From the NCBI GenBank assembly GCA_965237995.1, contig CBDEGO010000002.1, forward strand, positions 496,001-560,000: 64,000 nucleotides of DNA. The letters run 5' to 3'. Positions 1-8,192 of this stretch are shown here, piece after piece (position 1 is the stretch's first letter; each line of letters opens with the position of its first letter). The stretch is from JAAELZ01 sp965237995 (GTDB taxonomy: Bacteria > Pseudomonadota > Gammaproteobacteria > Arenicellales > Poriferihabitantaceae). The notes under the pieces are model-generated. The model was not told where the DNA came from. It saw nothing but the letters and a program-made list of their open reading frames with translations, and did no database searches. The translations under genes and the position numbers were made by a program.

Positions 1-1
1 A

Positions 2-151
2 ACCTTAAGCTCTCTCATCTCACTATGTTTGGGTTATCTTGTCGGCTATTGGTACAACGATTCGGTGATTCCATTAGTCGCAAGCTTTGCTGTTTTAAGT
101 TTGGCCTCCTTAGCGCTTACCGCTGTATTTGAAAGGCACAACCCCAACTAA
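2..151 (+). CDS. C-terminal fragment of a membrane transporter (possibly MFS Bcr/CflA type)
   Basis: Only the last 49 codons are in the window; the reading frame is open from base 2 to a TAA at 149-151. The peptide is mostly two hydrophobic stretches split by a short polar turn (GYWYNDSVIPL), followed by a charged tail ending ERHNPN. This is what the last two helices and cytoplasmic tail of a 12-TM secondary transporter look like, and the GY.....DS..PL pattern recalls Bcr/CflA drug exporters. The family assignment rests on this short tail and is weak; that it is the end of an integral membrane protein is well supported. Confidence 0.5.
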   Translation, partial: TLSSLISLCLGYLVGYWYNDSVIPLVASFAVLSLASLALTAVFERHNPN

Positions 152-199
152 GCACCTTCCACTATAACAAATTGCTCCTTGCTGAGTTTACTCTCGCTT

Positions 200-767
200 T
201 TAGGAGAGCTTGGTAAACGTAGCTTGCTCCCAGTCGGGTGAAAAGCACGCAACATCCACTTTTCCTGGTAGCGTGACATTAAACATGAAGTTGTGCCAAT
301 AGGTAAACTGATATAACGGCTCTTGCTCAGATGTACGCCTAACCGTGCAAGGAATATCATACTGCTGATTAGCCTGAACAAACCGCAACGCCACTCCTCT
401 CGCTTCTATCAGTTGGTCAACCACTGAACTATTTAACGCATACACTGCTGTTAGTTGGTCTGAAAAAGTGGCCGCTTGCTGATAATAAGCTTCCGCTAAA
501 TACTTAAGTGCTGTTTCACGGCGTGATTTTAGGGTCATGTGTTTTTTGCGCTTCAAAGCGAAATTGCGCCGTGATGTCTTCGCAATCCATTTTACTGGGT
601 AACACCACAATCGGCTCTTGCCAAACTTCACTTCCATGTACCTTGAATGTAGCCAACCCGCCTTGTGGCGGGCGGCCTTCGTCATTTCTTACGGCATATT
701 GGCGGATTAAGCACTGCCAAGCTAAAAACTGGTGCCGCAGGGCAGCTGCATCTACCGATTCACTCAT
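200..767 (-). pseudogene. conserved hypothetical protein, interrupted by a one-base frameshift
   Basis: An ATG at 765-767 opens a frame (MSESVDAAALRHQF...) that reads well to about base 548. The protein then continues in the next frame (...MTLKSRRETALKYLAEAYY...) to a TAA at 200-202. The span of 568 bases is one more than a multiple of three. A run of six T on the plus strand at 542-547 lies at the junction, and removing one T joins both halves into a protein of about 188 residues. No family was recognised. It lies 40 bases downstream of the formate-THF ligase on the same strand and is probably cotranscribed with it. It could be a true pseudogene, but a homopolymer sequencing error is equally likely. 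Confidence 0.6.
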
Positions 768-807
768 TGGTTTACTTTGTAAATACAGCTGTATTCATAC
801 GGGAGCT

Positions 808-2481
808 TTAGAACAAGCCTTCTACTAAACCTTCTTCGTTAATGCGAATGTTATCTGCTGATGGCACGCGAGGTAGACCAGGCATCGTCATGATTTCACC
901 ACAAACCAACACCACAAACTCAGCGCCGGCAGATAAACGTGCTTCACGAATACCAATGGTATGACCAGTAGGCGCGCCTAACGCAGTTGGATCGGTAGAG
1001 AAGCTGTATTGCGTCTTTGCCATACAAACGGGAAAATGTCCGAAGCCATTTTTTTCAAATTGTTTAATAGACGTTTCGACTCCTTTGTCATAAGAGATGT
1101 CTTCAGCGCCATATAAGGTTTGCGCAATCTTACGCGCCTTTTCTAGCAAAGGCAGCTCATCTTCGTATAAGGTTTTGAAGTTGCCGGTATCAGCATCCAC
1201 CATTGCCGCAACTTTAGTCGCCAACTCTTCTGTACCAGCACCCCCATCTGACCAGTGAGTACATGGTACAACTTCAACATCAAATTGCGCGCAGTAATCT
1301 TGAATAGCTTTAATTTCGTTCTCTGTATCTGTCACGAAACCGTTTACTGCAACAATGACCGGAACACCGAAGCCTTTAACGTTACGAATGTGACGACCGA
1401 TATTTTCGCAACCGCGCACAACGGCATCAACGTCTTCACCGACTAAATCATTCTTCGCTACGCCGCCGTTCATCTTCAATGCGCGTGCTGTTGCAACGAT
1501 AACCACTGTACTTGGCGCTAAACCACCTTTACGGCACTTTATGTCCATGAATTTCTCGCTACCTAGATCAGCGCCAAAGCCTGCTTCGGTGACAACGTAA
1601 TCTGCCAATTTAAGCGCGGTCTTAGTCGCCATCATAGAATTACAACCATGTGCGATGTTCGCAAATGGACCACCGTGAATGAATACGGGGTTATTTTCTA
1701 GTGTCTGTACTAAGTTGGGCATGAAGGCATCTTTTAACAACACCGTCATCGGGCCGTTAGCTTTTACATCTGCGGCACGTACTGGCTTACGTTTACGGTT
1801 ATAGCCAATGATGATGTTGCCTAAGCGGCGCTCTAAATCATGTATGTCACTTGCGAGGCAGAAAATCGCCATTACTTCAGAAGCAACGGTGATATCAAAA
1901 CCCGTTTGACGCGGAAAACCATTGGTAACGCCCCCTAAAGAGGTGACAATGTCGCGTAATGAGCGGTCGTTCATATCAACAACACGGCCCCAATTAATAC
2001 GGCGCACATCAATATCGAGTTCGTTGTCCCAATAAATATGGTTATCAACCAAAGCTGACAACAGGTTATGTGCCGCGCCAATAGCGTGAAAGTCACCGGT
2101 AAAGTGAAGATTAATATCTTCCATTGGCACTACTTGTGCATAACCACCGCCAGCGGCGCCGCCTTTCATACCAAAACATGGGCCTAAGCTAGGCTCACGC
2201 AAACACGTCATGGTCTTCTTACCAATACGATTTAAACCATCGCTCAAGCCGATAGAGGTAGTGGTTTTTCCTTCACCCGCTGGCGTAGGAGAAATAGCTG
2301 TAACAAGAATTAACTTGCCGTCTGAATTACCCTGTATTGATTCGATGTAATCTAGACTTACTTTGGCTTTGGTGTGCCCATAAGGCAATAACGCCTCTGA
2401 AGGGATAGAAAGCTTGTCTCCAATTTCGCCGATAGGCAGCATGGACGCTTCGCGAGCGATTTCGATATCTGATTTAGCCAT
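808..2481 (-). CDS. fhs: formate--tetrahydrofolate ligase
   Basis: ATP-dependent enzyme joining formate to tetrahydrofolate to give 10-formyl-THF; it can also run in reverse to release formate from C1 oxidation. The 557-residue product has the usual family length. It carries the family P-loop TPAGEGKTTT at residues 66-75, the conserved GMKGGAAGGGYAQVVPMED segment near residue 104, and the C-terminal GEIMTMPGLPRVPSA segment. The ATG at 2479-2481 is the natural start. It lies downstream of the GlxBCD-like operon on the same strand but across a 462-base gap with a candidate terminator, so it may have its own promoter. Next to an N-methyl-amine-type locus, a role in handling methyl-derived C1 units is a reasonable inference. 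Confidence 0.96.
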   Translation of the reverse strand: MAKSDIEIAREASMLPIGEIGDKLSIPSEALLPYGHTKAKVSLDYIESIQGNSDGKLILVTAISPTPAGEGKTTTSIGLSDGLNRIGKKTMTCLREPSLGPCFGMKGGAAGGGYAQVVPMEDINLHFTGDFHAIGAAHNLLSALVDNHIYWDNELDIDVRRINWGRVVDMNDRSLRDIVTSLGGVTNGFPRQTGFDITVASEVMAIFCLASDIHDLERRLGNIIIGYNRKRKPVRAADVKANGPMTVLLKDAFMPNLVQTLENNPVFIHGGPFANIAHGCNSMMATKTALKLADYVVTEAGFGADLGSEKFMDIKCRKGGLAPSTVVIVATARALKMNGGVAKNDLVGEDVDAVVRGCENIGRHIRNVKGFGVPVIVAVNGFVTDTENEIKAIQDYCAQFDVEVVPCTHWSDGGAGTEELATKVAAMVDADTGNFKTLYEDELPLLEKARKIAQTLYGAEDISYDKGVETSIKQFEKNGFGHFPVCMAKTQYSFSTDPTALGAPTGHTIGIREARLSAGAEFVVLVCGEIMTMPGLPRVPSADNIRINEEGLVEGLF

Positions 2482-2795
2482 GATAGTGTTTTCGTTTAAT
2501 TAAAATTATTTAGTTATGTAAGCTAAGAAAGCTCCAATTCTATGAGGCCATCGCTGTACAACCGTTTGGTAATTTGCCAAGCTGCTTAAAGCCATGGATA
2601 AGCTACAAAACGGAGCGGAAGTATAATTTATTTATATATCTACATTTAAATTAAAAATACCTATTGACCCATTTACTTTGGCTCTCAGCGACTACTTAGC
2701 AATACTAGCATTGCTTAAGATCAGCGCTTTTCATTGTGCGACTTATATACGCCAAATTAGGTAATGACACGATTAAAGTTCACATCAATAAAAAT

Positions 2796-2845
2796 AAATT
2801 CATTGAAACTGCCCCAGCACTTTATTGGGTGATTTCGATGAATTT
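2796..2845. promoter_or_regulatory. long inverted repeat in the fhs leader region
   Basis: Arms AAATTCATTGAAA (2796-2808) and TTTCGATGAATTT (2833-2845) pair over 13 positions with one G:U wobble. The 24-base loop could add a small CCC/GGG pairing. There is no T-run beside it, so it is not a standard intrinsic terminator. It could be a leader RNA structure of fhs or a protein-binding site; function unknown. Confidence 0.4.
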
Positions 2846-2881
2846 ATGTTCTAAATTGAAATCCGTTAAAACGTAAAGCCC

Positions 2882-2916
2882 CGCTTTATCGATGAGGAGA
2901 GATCACCAATAAAGCG
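2882..2916 (-). terminator. candidate terminator of the glx-like operon
   Basis: CGCTTTAT (2882-2889) and ATAAAGCG (2909-2916) form an 8-bp inverted repeat 28 bases beyond the stop of the 128-aa gene. The minus-strand transcript continues into a GGGGCTTTACGTTTT-like stretch. The weak T-run makes it a plausible but not textbook terminator. Confidence 0.4.
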
Positions 2917-2943
2917 AGACATCGTGCCTAGTCTAAGTTCTGG

Positions 2944-3330
2944 CTAGAACTTGTGGTAAGCCTTTACTAGATCCACCATTGGGTGGTCTTTAGACATTTG
3001 AAACTTGATTAACAACTCACGTGCAATCATGTCTCTATCTTGCTGGTTATCCGGCAATTCAATCGTCTCTGGAATCTGCACCCATCCATTGATATTTCTA
3101 TCAAAAACGGCTGGTCTGCCTTCTTCGTAACCCATGTGGACGTCTTCCAACCAATTAAGGTCAGTCCAGCCCATAATCTCCATGTATTGAGTTAAGAAAG
3201 GCGAACAGCGATCCATGTCAGGTACCAAGTTAACGTCGTAACGATAACCAATGTGCTGACCGATCTCTTGCTCACGGTTAGAATCTAAACCGTCTTCTTC
3301 AATAAACTTATCAACATTTTCACTCATCAT
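2944..3330 (-). CDS. uncharacterised acidic protein of the glutamate-synthase-like operon
   Basis: A 128-residue product preceded by AGAGG seven bases before a double ATG; the first was chosen. It starts 9 bases after the FMN-binding glutamate synthase gene, so the two are almost certainly cotranscribed. The protein is acidic and soluble, with no signal peptide or membrane segment. Visible features are an Asp/Glu-rich N-terminus, an aromatic middle (YMEIMGWTDLNWLEDVHMGY) and a C-terminal helical stretch rich in charged residues. No family was recognised. By position it could be an accessory subunit or assembly factor for the amidotransferase/GXGXG/FMN complex or for the amine dehydrogenase upstream. 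It is not one of the four classical N-methylglutamate dehydrogenase subunits as far as can be judged by eye. Confidence 0.75.
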   Translation of the reverse strand: MMSENVDKFIEEDGLDSNREQEIGQHIGYRYDVNLVPDMDRCSPFLTQYMEIMGWTDLNWLEDVHMGYEEGRPAVFDRNINGWVQIPETIELPDNQQDRDMIARELLIKFQMSKDHPMVDLVKAYHKF

Positions 3331-3339
3331 ATAATCCTC

Positions 3340-4677
3340 TTAGAAGCGTGTCATATCAGGGCGACCAACCGTATGCTGGCTACCTGCTAATGGAACTTGC
3401 GCTAGGGCTGACGCTTCCATCGTTAAAGCCGCTAAATCTTCTGGCTCTAATGAATGGATGTTTGTCTTACCACAAGCACGTGCTAATAGTTGAGCTTCGA
3501 TAGTCAACGTGTGTAGGAAGTTATATACCCGCTCAGCTGCTGCATCAGGATTCAAACGCTTACGTAGCTCTGGATCTTGAGTGGCAACGCCCACTGGGCA
3601 ACGACCTGTGTGACAGTGATAACAATGACCTGCTTCAACACCCATTTCGTTCGGGTAATCAGATTCAGGGGTGTCTTTGTTACAGTTCAATGCCATCAAA
3701 GCAGAGTGACCAATCGCCACTGCGTCAGCACCTAGTGCCAATGCTTTAGCTAGGTCACCACCGTTACGGATACCGCCTGCATATACCAATGAAATCTCAC
3801 CAGACTTGCCCACATCCTCAATCGCACGACGCGCTTGACGAATCGCAGCAATACCCGGAACGCCGGTTTCTTCAGTCGCTAAGTGAGGGCCAGCACCGGT
3901 GCCGCCTTCCATCCCGTCGATATAGATCGAATCTGGGCCCGTTTTCGCCGCCATACGCACGTCATCATACACACGCGCTGCCCCTAATTTAAGCTGAATG
4001 GGAATCTGACCATCAGTCGCTTCGCGAATTTCGTTGATCTTCAATGCCAAGTCATCCGGGCCTAACCAGTCAGGGTGACGCGCAGGTGAACGCTGATCGA
4101 TACCCGCAGGTAATGAACGCATTTCAGCTACTTGGTCTGTTACCTTCTGGCCCATTAAGTGACCACCTAAACCCACCTTACAGCCCTGACCGATGAAAAA
4201 TTCAACGCAGTCAGCTAGACGTAAGTGGTTTGGATTAAAGCCGTAACGAGACTGGATACACTGGTACATCCACTTCTCTGAATAACGACGCTCGTCTGGA
4301 ATCATACCGCCTTCGCCAGAACAAGTTGCTGTTCCAGCCATAGTGGCACCACGCGCTAGCGCAGTTTTAGCTTCATAAGACAATGCACCGAAACTCATAC
4401 CTGTGATGTAAACAGGGATATCAAGTTCCATAGGACGCTTACACATAGGGCCGATAACCGTCTTGGTTAAGCACTTCTCACGATAACCTTCGATAACGAA
4501 ACGCGTCAGCGTGCCGGGCATGAAAGTTAAATCATCCCAAGAAGGGATTTTCTTGAACAGCGAGAAGCCGCGCATACGATAGCGGCCTAACTCTGCTTTT
4601 ACATGGATATCATCCATCACCGCAGGTGGAAAGATAAAACTCTGACCTAGGTGGTTGGTATCTCTTTTAGTAGACAT
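3340..4677 (-). CDS. glxD: FMN-binding glutamate synthase domain protein (GlxD/MgsC-like)
   Basis: The 445-residue product corresponds to the FMN-binding alpha/beta-barrel part of glutamate synthase, encoded alone. Family features include GALSYEAKTALARGA near residue 95, the barrel segment QLKLGAARVYDDVRMAAKTG, the EGGTGAGPHLATEETGVP phosphate/FMN region, and a cysteine cluster (CYHCHTGRCPVG near residue 350) matching the Fe-S cysteines. It is the third of three genes that together rebuild a GltB-like enzyme from separate chains. In rhizobia this trio is glxBCD; in methylotrophs the equivalent MgsABC makes N-methylglutamate from methylamine and glutamate. Which amine this copy uses cannot be read from sequence. 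Confidence 0.88.
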   Translation of the reverse strand: MSTKRDTNHLGQSFIFPPAVMDDIHVKAELGRYRMRGFSLFKKIPSWDDLTFMPGTLTRFVIEGYREKCLTKTVIGPMCKRPMELDIPVYITGMSFGALSYEAKTALARGATMAGTATCSGEGGMIPDERRYSEKWMYQCIQSRYGFNPNHLRLADCVEFFIGQGCKVGLGGHLMGQKVTDQVAEMRSLPAGIDQRSPARHPDWLGPDDLALKINEIREATDGQIPIQLKLGAARVYDDVRMAAKTGPDSIYIDGMEGGTGAGPHLATEETGVPGIAAIRQARRAIEDVGKSGEISLVYAGGIRNGGDLAKALALGADAVAIGHSALMALNCNKDTPESDYPNEMGVEAGHCYHCHTGRCPVGVATQDPELRKRLNPDAAAERVYNFLHTLTIEAQLLARACGKTNIHSLEPEDLAALTMEASALAQVPLAGSQHTVGRPDMTRF

Positions 4678-4704
4678 AATTTTTCCTCTTTTTATAGGGT
4701 CAGA

Positions 4705-5547
4705 TTAAAGAACTAACTTCTTCTCAGAAGGCTCTAAGTTATCGTAGTTCCAAAGCTGCTTGCCTGATACATACTTTTGCATTTTCTCAACGCTACCGCA
4801 GGCTGGCTTGATGTCATACATGCCCAACTTATGTGTTAGCCACTTAACGTCAACTTCATTCATTTCGCCCGGTACGCAGTCAACACCACAGTCTTCAACT
4901 TCGCCGCCAACAAAAATGGTGCCGTCATACATTGAGTCACCTAAGTTCTTGCCCGCATTGCCACAGATAACCATACGGCCACGTTGCATCATGAAGCCTG
5001 AGAATGCGCCAGTACGCCCACCCACAATAATGGTGCCACCCTTTTGGTCGATACCGGTACGTGAACCGACGTCACCGCGACACACTAAGTCACCGCCACG
5101 AATCGCTGCACCGAAAGTAGAACCGGCGTTCTCTTCAATCACCACGGTTCCCGCCATCATGTTTTCTGCACAAGACCAACCTACACGACCGGTAATAGTG
5201 ACGTTCGGGCCGTCGATCAAACCACAACCGAAGTAGCCTAAGCTGCCGTCGATAGTAAGGTTTAAACGGTTCAAAATGCCTACCGCGACTGCGTGCCGTG
5301 ACATTGGATTAGTCAAAGTAATTGAACCTACGCCATCTTGCATCAACTCACGAATTTTAATGTTGATTTCAGTGGGTTCCATATCAGTGGCATCAATAGT
5401 CGCTGACTTGTTATAGTCAACTTCCATGCCCCACGGATAAGTGAAGTTCTCTTCTTCAGTCGCGCTAAAAAAGCGCTGCTGAGTTCTACCGGTTAACTGC
5501 TCGGCATGCAGACCCATTTCATGGGATGTTTTCTCTACGCCTGCCAT
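4705..5547 (-). CDS. glxC: GXGXG-domain glutamate synthase subunit (GlxC/MgsB-like)
   Basis: The 280-residue product is the stand-alone version of the C-terminal beta-helix domain of glutamate synthase. The repeated Gly-rich turns are clear from about residue 90 on (for example GYFGCGLIDG, GRVGWSCAENM, RGGDLVCRGDVGSRTG, GGRTGAFSGFMMQRG). Its start overlaps the end of the amidotransferase gene by 13 bases and it is followed 27 bases later by glxD, so the three are translationally linked. It structurally supports the ammonia tunnel in the full enzyme. Identification is firm; the physiological substrate of the complex is not. Confidence 0.88.
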   Translation of the reverse strand: MAGVEKTSHEMGLHAEQLTGRTQQRFFSATEEENFTYPWGMEVDYNKSATIDATDMEPTEINIKIRELMQDGVGSITLTNPMSRHAVAVGILNRLNLTIDGSLGYFGCGLIDGPNVTITGRVGWSCAENMMAGTVVIEENAGSTFGAAIRGGDLVCRGDVGSRTGIDQKGGTIIVGGRTGAFSGFMMQRGRMVICGNAGKNLGDSMYDGTIFVGGEVEDCGVDCVPGEMNEVDVKWLTHKLGMYDIKPACGSVEKMQKYVSGKQLWNYDNLEPSEKKLVL

Positions 5548-6470
5548 ACTCTTACCTCGCCTTCATATGGGTCCCAAGTTTTAATACGCTCAGGGAAAAT
5601 ACTACGGATGGATACTTCTTCTGATGCTAGACCAACAAAGTTATCGTCTTCATAAAGTACCATTGGCTTTGCGGCCATCACGTCTTTAGCCATGCCTAGC
5701 TGATCGCTAGTCGCTACTAAATAAGTGAATACGCCATCCAATTCGTTGACACTGCGGTTCATGGCTTCTTCAAGCTCATCCCCTTTTTCCATGCGATCGG
5801 CGATGTATACCGCAATCAGTTCAGAGTCACAGTTAGAAACGAAACGGTGGCCGTTGCGTTCCATATGACGACGAAAAGTCCAGTAGTTGGTTAACTGGCC
5901 GTTATGGACTACCGACACATCGTTAAATGGGTAGGCCCAATAAGGGTGCGCTGAACGAATATCTACGTCAGACTCCGTTGCCATACGCGTGTGGCCAATC
6001 GCGTGAGTGCCTTTAAACTTGTTTAAGTCGTATTGACCGCACACATCAGCCGCATCACCTAAGTCTTTAATCAGTTCCAAGCCTTTGCCAATCGACAAAA
6101 TCTCGGTGCCTTCTACATCTTCAACGAAGTCAGCCAATTTGCGCATATCACCATCGTATGTAAACGTATAGCGATGGGCGTAAGCCGTCTGATCATCTTT
6201 ATCGGTAATGTTAACGCCCATTGAATTTAAGCGGCGGTCAACTTCACCTTGGCGCTCAATAATCTGGTCGTGAATTTCATACCCCGAATTCATATCTTCT
6301 TGCTCTGCCACTTTAAAGCGCATAACAAACTCGTTATCAGTCGGTGTACCGTATAACGCGTAACCCGTTGAATCGGGCCCGCGATGCTTAAGGGCTTGCA
6401 GCATAGAGGTCATTTCTGACCCTATATCTGAGCTTTTACCCTTATGGATAAGTCCTGCGATTCCGCACAT
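5535..6470 (-). CDS. glxB: class II glutamine amidotransferase subunit (GlxB/MgsA-like)
   Basis: The 311-residue product begins MCGIAGL, placing the catalytic Cys at position 2 as in Ntn-type glutamine amidotransferases. Other family segments are LKHRGPDSTGYAL, the IGHTRMATESDVDI segment and HPYWAYPFNDVSVVHNGQLTN. Glutamine amide hydrolysis here would feed the GlxC/GlxD chains. It is first of the glxBCD trio and lies 132 bases downstream of the glutamine-synthetase-like gene, a gap holding two hairpins. An N-methylglutamate synthase role is inferred from neighbours, not proven. Confidence 0.88.
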   Translation of the reverse strand: MCGIAGLIHKGKSSDIGSEMTSMLQALKHRGPDSTGYALYGTPTDNEFVMRFKVAEQEDMNSGYEIHDQIIERQGEVDRRLNSMGVNITDKDDQTAYAHRYTFTYDGDMRKLADFVEDVEGTEILSIGKGLELIKDLGDAADVCGQYDLNKFKGTHAIGHTRMATESDVDIRSAHPYWAYPFNDVSVVHNGQLTNYWTFRRHMERNGHRFVSNCDSELIAVYIADRMEKGDELEEAMNRSVNELDGVFTYLVATSDQLGMAKDVMAAKPMVLYEDDNFVGLASEEVSIRSIFPERIKTWDPYEGEVRVWQA

Positions 6471-6522
6471 AAAGCAAATCCTCTCTGGTTAATAATTAAG
6501 AAAAATAAGTTAAGCGTGACCT

Positions 6523-6540
6523 TCCGCTATTAAAAGCGGA
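6523..6540 (-). promoter_or_regulatory. short hairpin between the glnT-like gene and glxB
   Basis: TCCGCT (6523-6528) and AGCGGA (6535-6540) form a 6-bp stem with a 6-base loop, just upstream of glxB. With the neighbouring hairpin at 6563-6588 it may set the ratio of upstream to downstream transcript by partial termination or RNA processing. Confidence 0.35.
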
Positions 6541-6562
6541 CTCAAAATCAGTCACTTGGAGC

Positions 6563-6588
6563 GTGCTAACCCATTCCTGAGTTAGCAC
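6563..6588 (-). terminator. intercistronic hairpin after the glnT-like gene
   Basis: GTGCTAAC (6563-6570) and GTTAGCAC (6581-6588) form a perfect 8-bp stem with a 10-base loop, 14 bases past the stop of the ligase gene. On the minus strand it is not followed by a T-run, so partial termination, 3'-end protection or RNA processing is more likely than full termination. Confidence 0.4.
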
Positions 6589-6602
6589 CCGTTTTTAATG
6601 CG

Positions 6603-8090
6603 CTATGGCAAGCAATCTAGGTAATTTTCGAGATCCCAATCGGACACGCTGTGGTTAAAACGCTCCCACTCGTCACGTTTGTAATGCTCGTAAACTTTAT
6701 ACATCTCGTTTGGCATTGCCGACTTAATCACTTCGTCATTCGCCAACTCGTTTAATGCATCACCCAATGTCATGGGTAACTTCTTAACGTCTTTACCCGC
6801 TTCCATGGCAGCGTATATGTTGCGCTCTTCTGGCTCGCCTGGATCCATATCGTTAACAATACCGTCTTCGAATGCCTTATAAAGTGCACCGCCCATCAAG
6901 TAAGGGTTAACCATCGAGTCAACTGAGCGATACTCGAATCGCCCCGGAGCCGAAACGCGCAAGGCACAAGTACGATTTTGGTAGCCCCAATCGGCAAAGA
7001 TAGGTGCCCAAAAGCCCGTATCCCACAAACGGCGATAAGAGTTCACGGTTGAAGAGCCGATAGAAGTCAATGCCGGTAAATGCTTGATAACACCACCGAT
7101 TGATTGCAAACCGATTGGCGCAGGTTTGTACTCGTCAATCTTTGGGTCTGGCATAAAGTGGTTATGACCGCCTTCTCTATATGAGAACACATCATCCATA
7201 CCACCACGTACTTCTTGATGTAAGTTATTCAGTTTTAAGTCGCCGCCGGTCCACAGTGATACGTTATGGTGGCAACCAGACGCCGATACATTCATAAAAG
7301 GCTTAGACATAAAACAAGCGTGCAAGCCTTTTTCACGTGCAACCTGTGCACAAATCTGACGATACGTCGTTAGACGATCCGCATTTTTTAATACATCGTC
7401 GAACATCCAGTTCAATTCTAGCTGGCCTGGTGCATCTTCATGATCACCTTGGATCATGTCAAAGCCCATCGCTTGACCGTACTCCATCACTTGCATAAAC
7501 GCAGGACGCAGCTCTTCAAATTGGTCAATGTGATAACAGTTTGGCTTGGTTACACCACCGTCCAACTTCTTGTTTTCGTCAAGCTTTAACCACATCATTT
7601 CTGGCTCAGTACCGCAGCGCATATGCATGTCATGCTTGGCTTGAAACTCAGCGTCAATGCGCTTTAAATTACCTCGGCAATCAGACGTTAAGTGCTGGCC
7701 TGGGTTAACCTTTTCTTCACGATTGCGGTAACAAGTACAAAAAACACGTGCGATGCGCTTATCCCAAGGTAGCTGACAAAAAGTTTCTGGGTCAGGAATA
7801 CCAACTAGCTCTGAAGCTTCTGGGCCATAACCAATGTAGTCACCATGACGATCAATAAACAAGTTTGCTGTAGAACCGTACACCAACTGAAAGCCTTTCT
7901 CAGCAATACGCTCCCAATGATCAGCAGGAATACCTTTACCCACGATACGGCCTGTTACCGATACAAATTGGAAATAGATATATGTTACGCCAGTTTCTTT
8001 GATTTTCTCACGAACCTGTTTAACCAACGCTGCACGCCCAGGGGCGTTAACGGTTTGTTCTAGGTCGGTCGAATCTTGCACTTTAGCCAT
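6603..8090 (-). CDS. glutamine-synthetase-like ligase (GlnT / gamma-glutamylmethylamide synthetase-like)
   Basis: The 495-residue product is a glutamine synthetase superfamily member. It has a short beta-Grasp N-domain (about 30-140) and a catalytic domain with RCGTEPEMMWL (the Glu pair of metal site), a GDHEDAPGQLELNW segment with nucleotide-binding and metal residues, SGCHHNVSLW with the ATP-site His, and a C-terminal ALRVSAPGRFEYRS segment. It belongs with GlnT and GmaS-type ligases rather than the housekeeping GlnA, because it sits between an amine dehydrogenase-like gene and a split glutamate synthase. Likely reaction: ATP-dependent joining of glutamate with ammonia or methylamine. The length exceeds typical GmaS, so the substrate is open. 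Confidence 0.85.
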   Translation of the reverse strand: MAKVQDSTDLEQTVNAPGRAALVKQVREKIKETGVTYIYFQFVSVTGRIVGKGIPADHWERIAEKGFQLVYGSTANLFIDRHGDYIGYGPEASELVGIPDPETFCQLPWDKRIARVFCTCYRNREEKVNPGQHLTSDCRGNLKRIDAEFQAKHDMHMRCGTEPEMMWLKLDENKKLDGGVTKPNCYHIDQFEELRPAFMQVMEYGQAMGFDMIQGDHEDAPGQLELNWMFDDVLKNADRLTTYRQICAQVAREKGLHACFMSKPFMNVSASGCHHNVSLWTGGDLKLNNLHQEVRGGMDDVFSYREGGHNHFMPDPKIDEYKPAPIGLQSIGGVIKHLPALTSIGSSTVNSYRRLWDTGFWAPIFADWGYQNRTCALRVSAPGRFEYRSVDSMVNPYLMGGALYKAFEDGIVNDMDPGEPEERNIYAAMEAGKDVKKLPMTLGDALNELANDEVIKSAMPNEMYKVYEHYKRDEWERFNHSVSDWDLENYLDCLP

Positions 8091-8192
8091 TTTCTCTCCT
8101 CTCTTATATTTATGAATTTACAACTTAAAAGCTGCGACTATTTTTTAATTAATTTAACTACTTTGATCAATTAGCCTAAACACACTTAGCGC

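Larger units (their letters stand above)
2482..2943. other. long non-coding spacer upstream of fhs
   Basis: This 462-base gap holds no supported ORF. It is AT-rich and contains two inverted repeats, listed separately: one just past the end of the 128-aa gene and one nearer the middle. The part next to fhs must hold its ribosome-binding site and possibly a promoter. No known riboswitch pattern was recognised. Confidence 0.6.
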
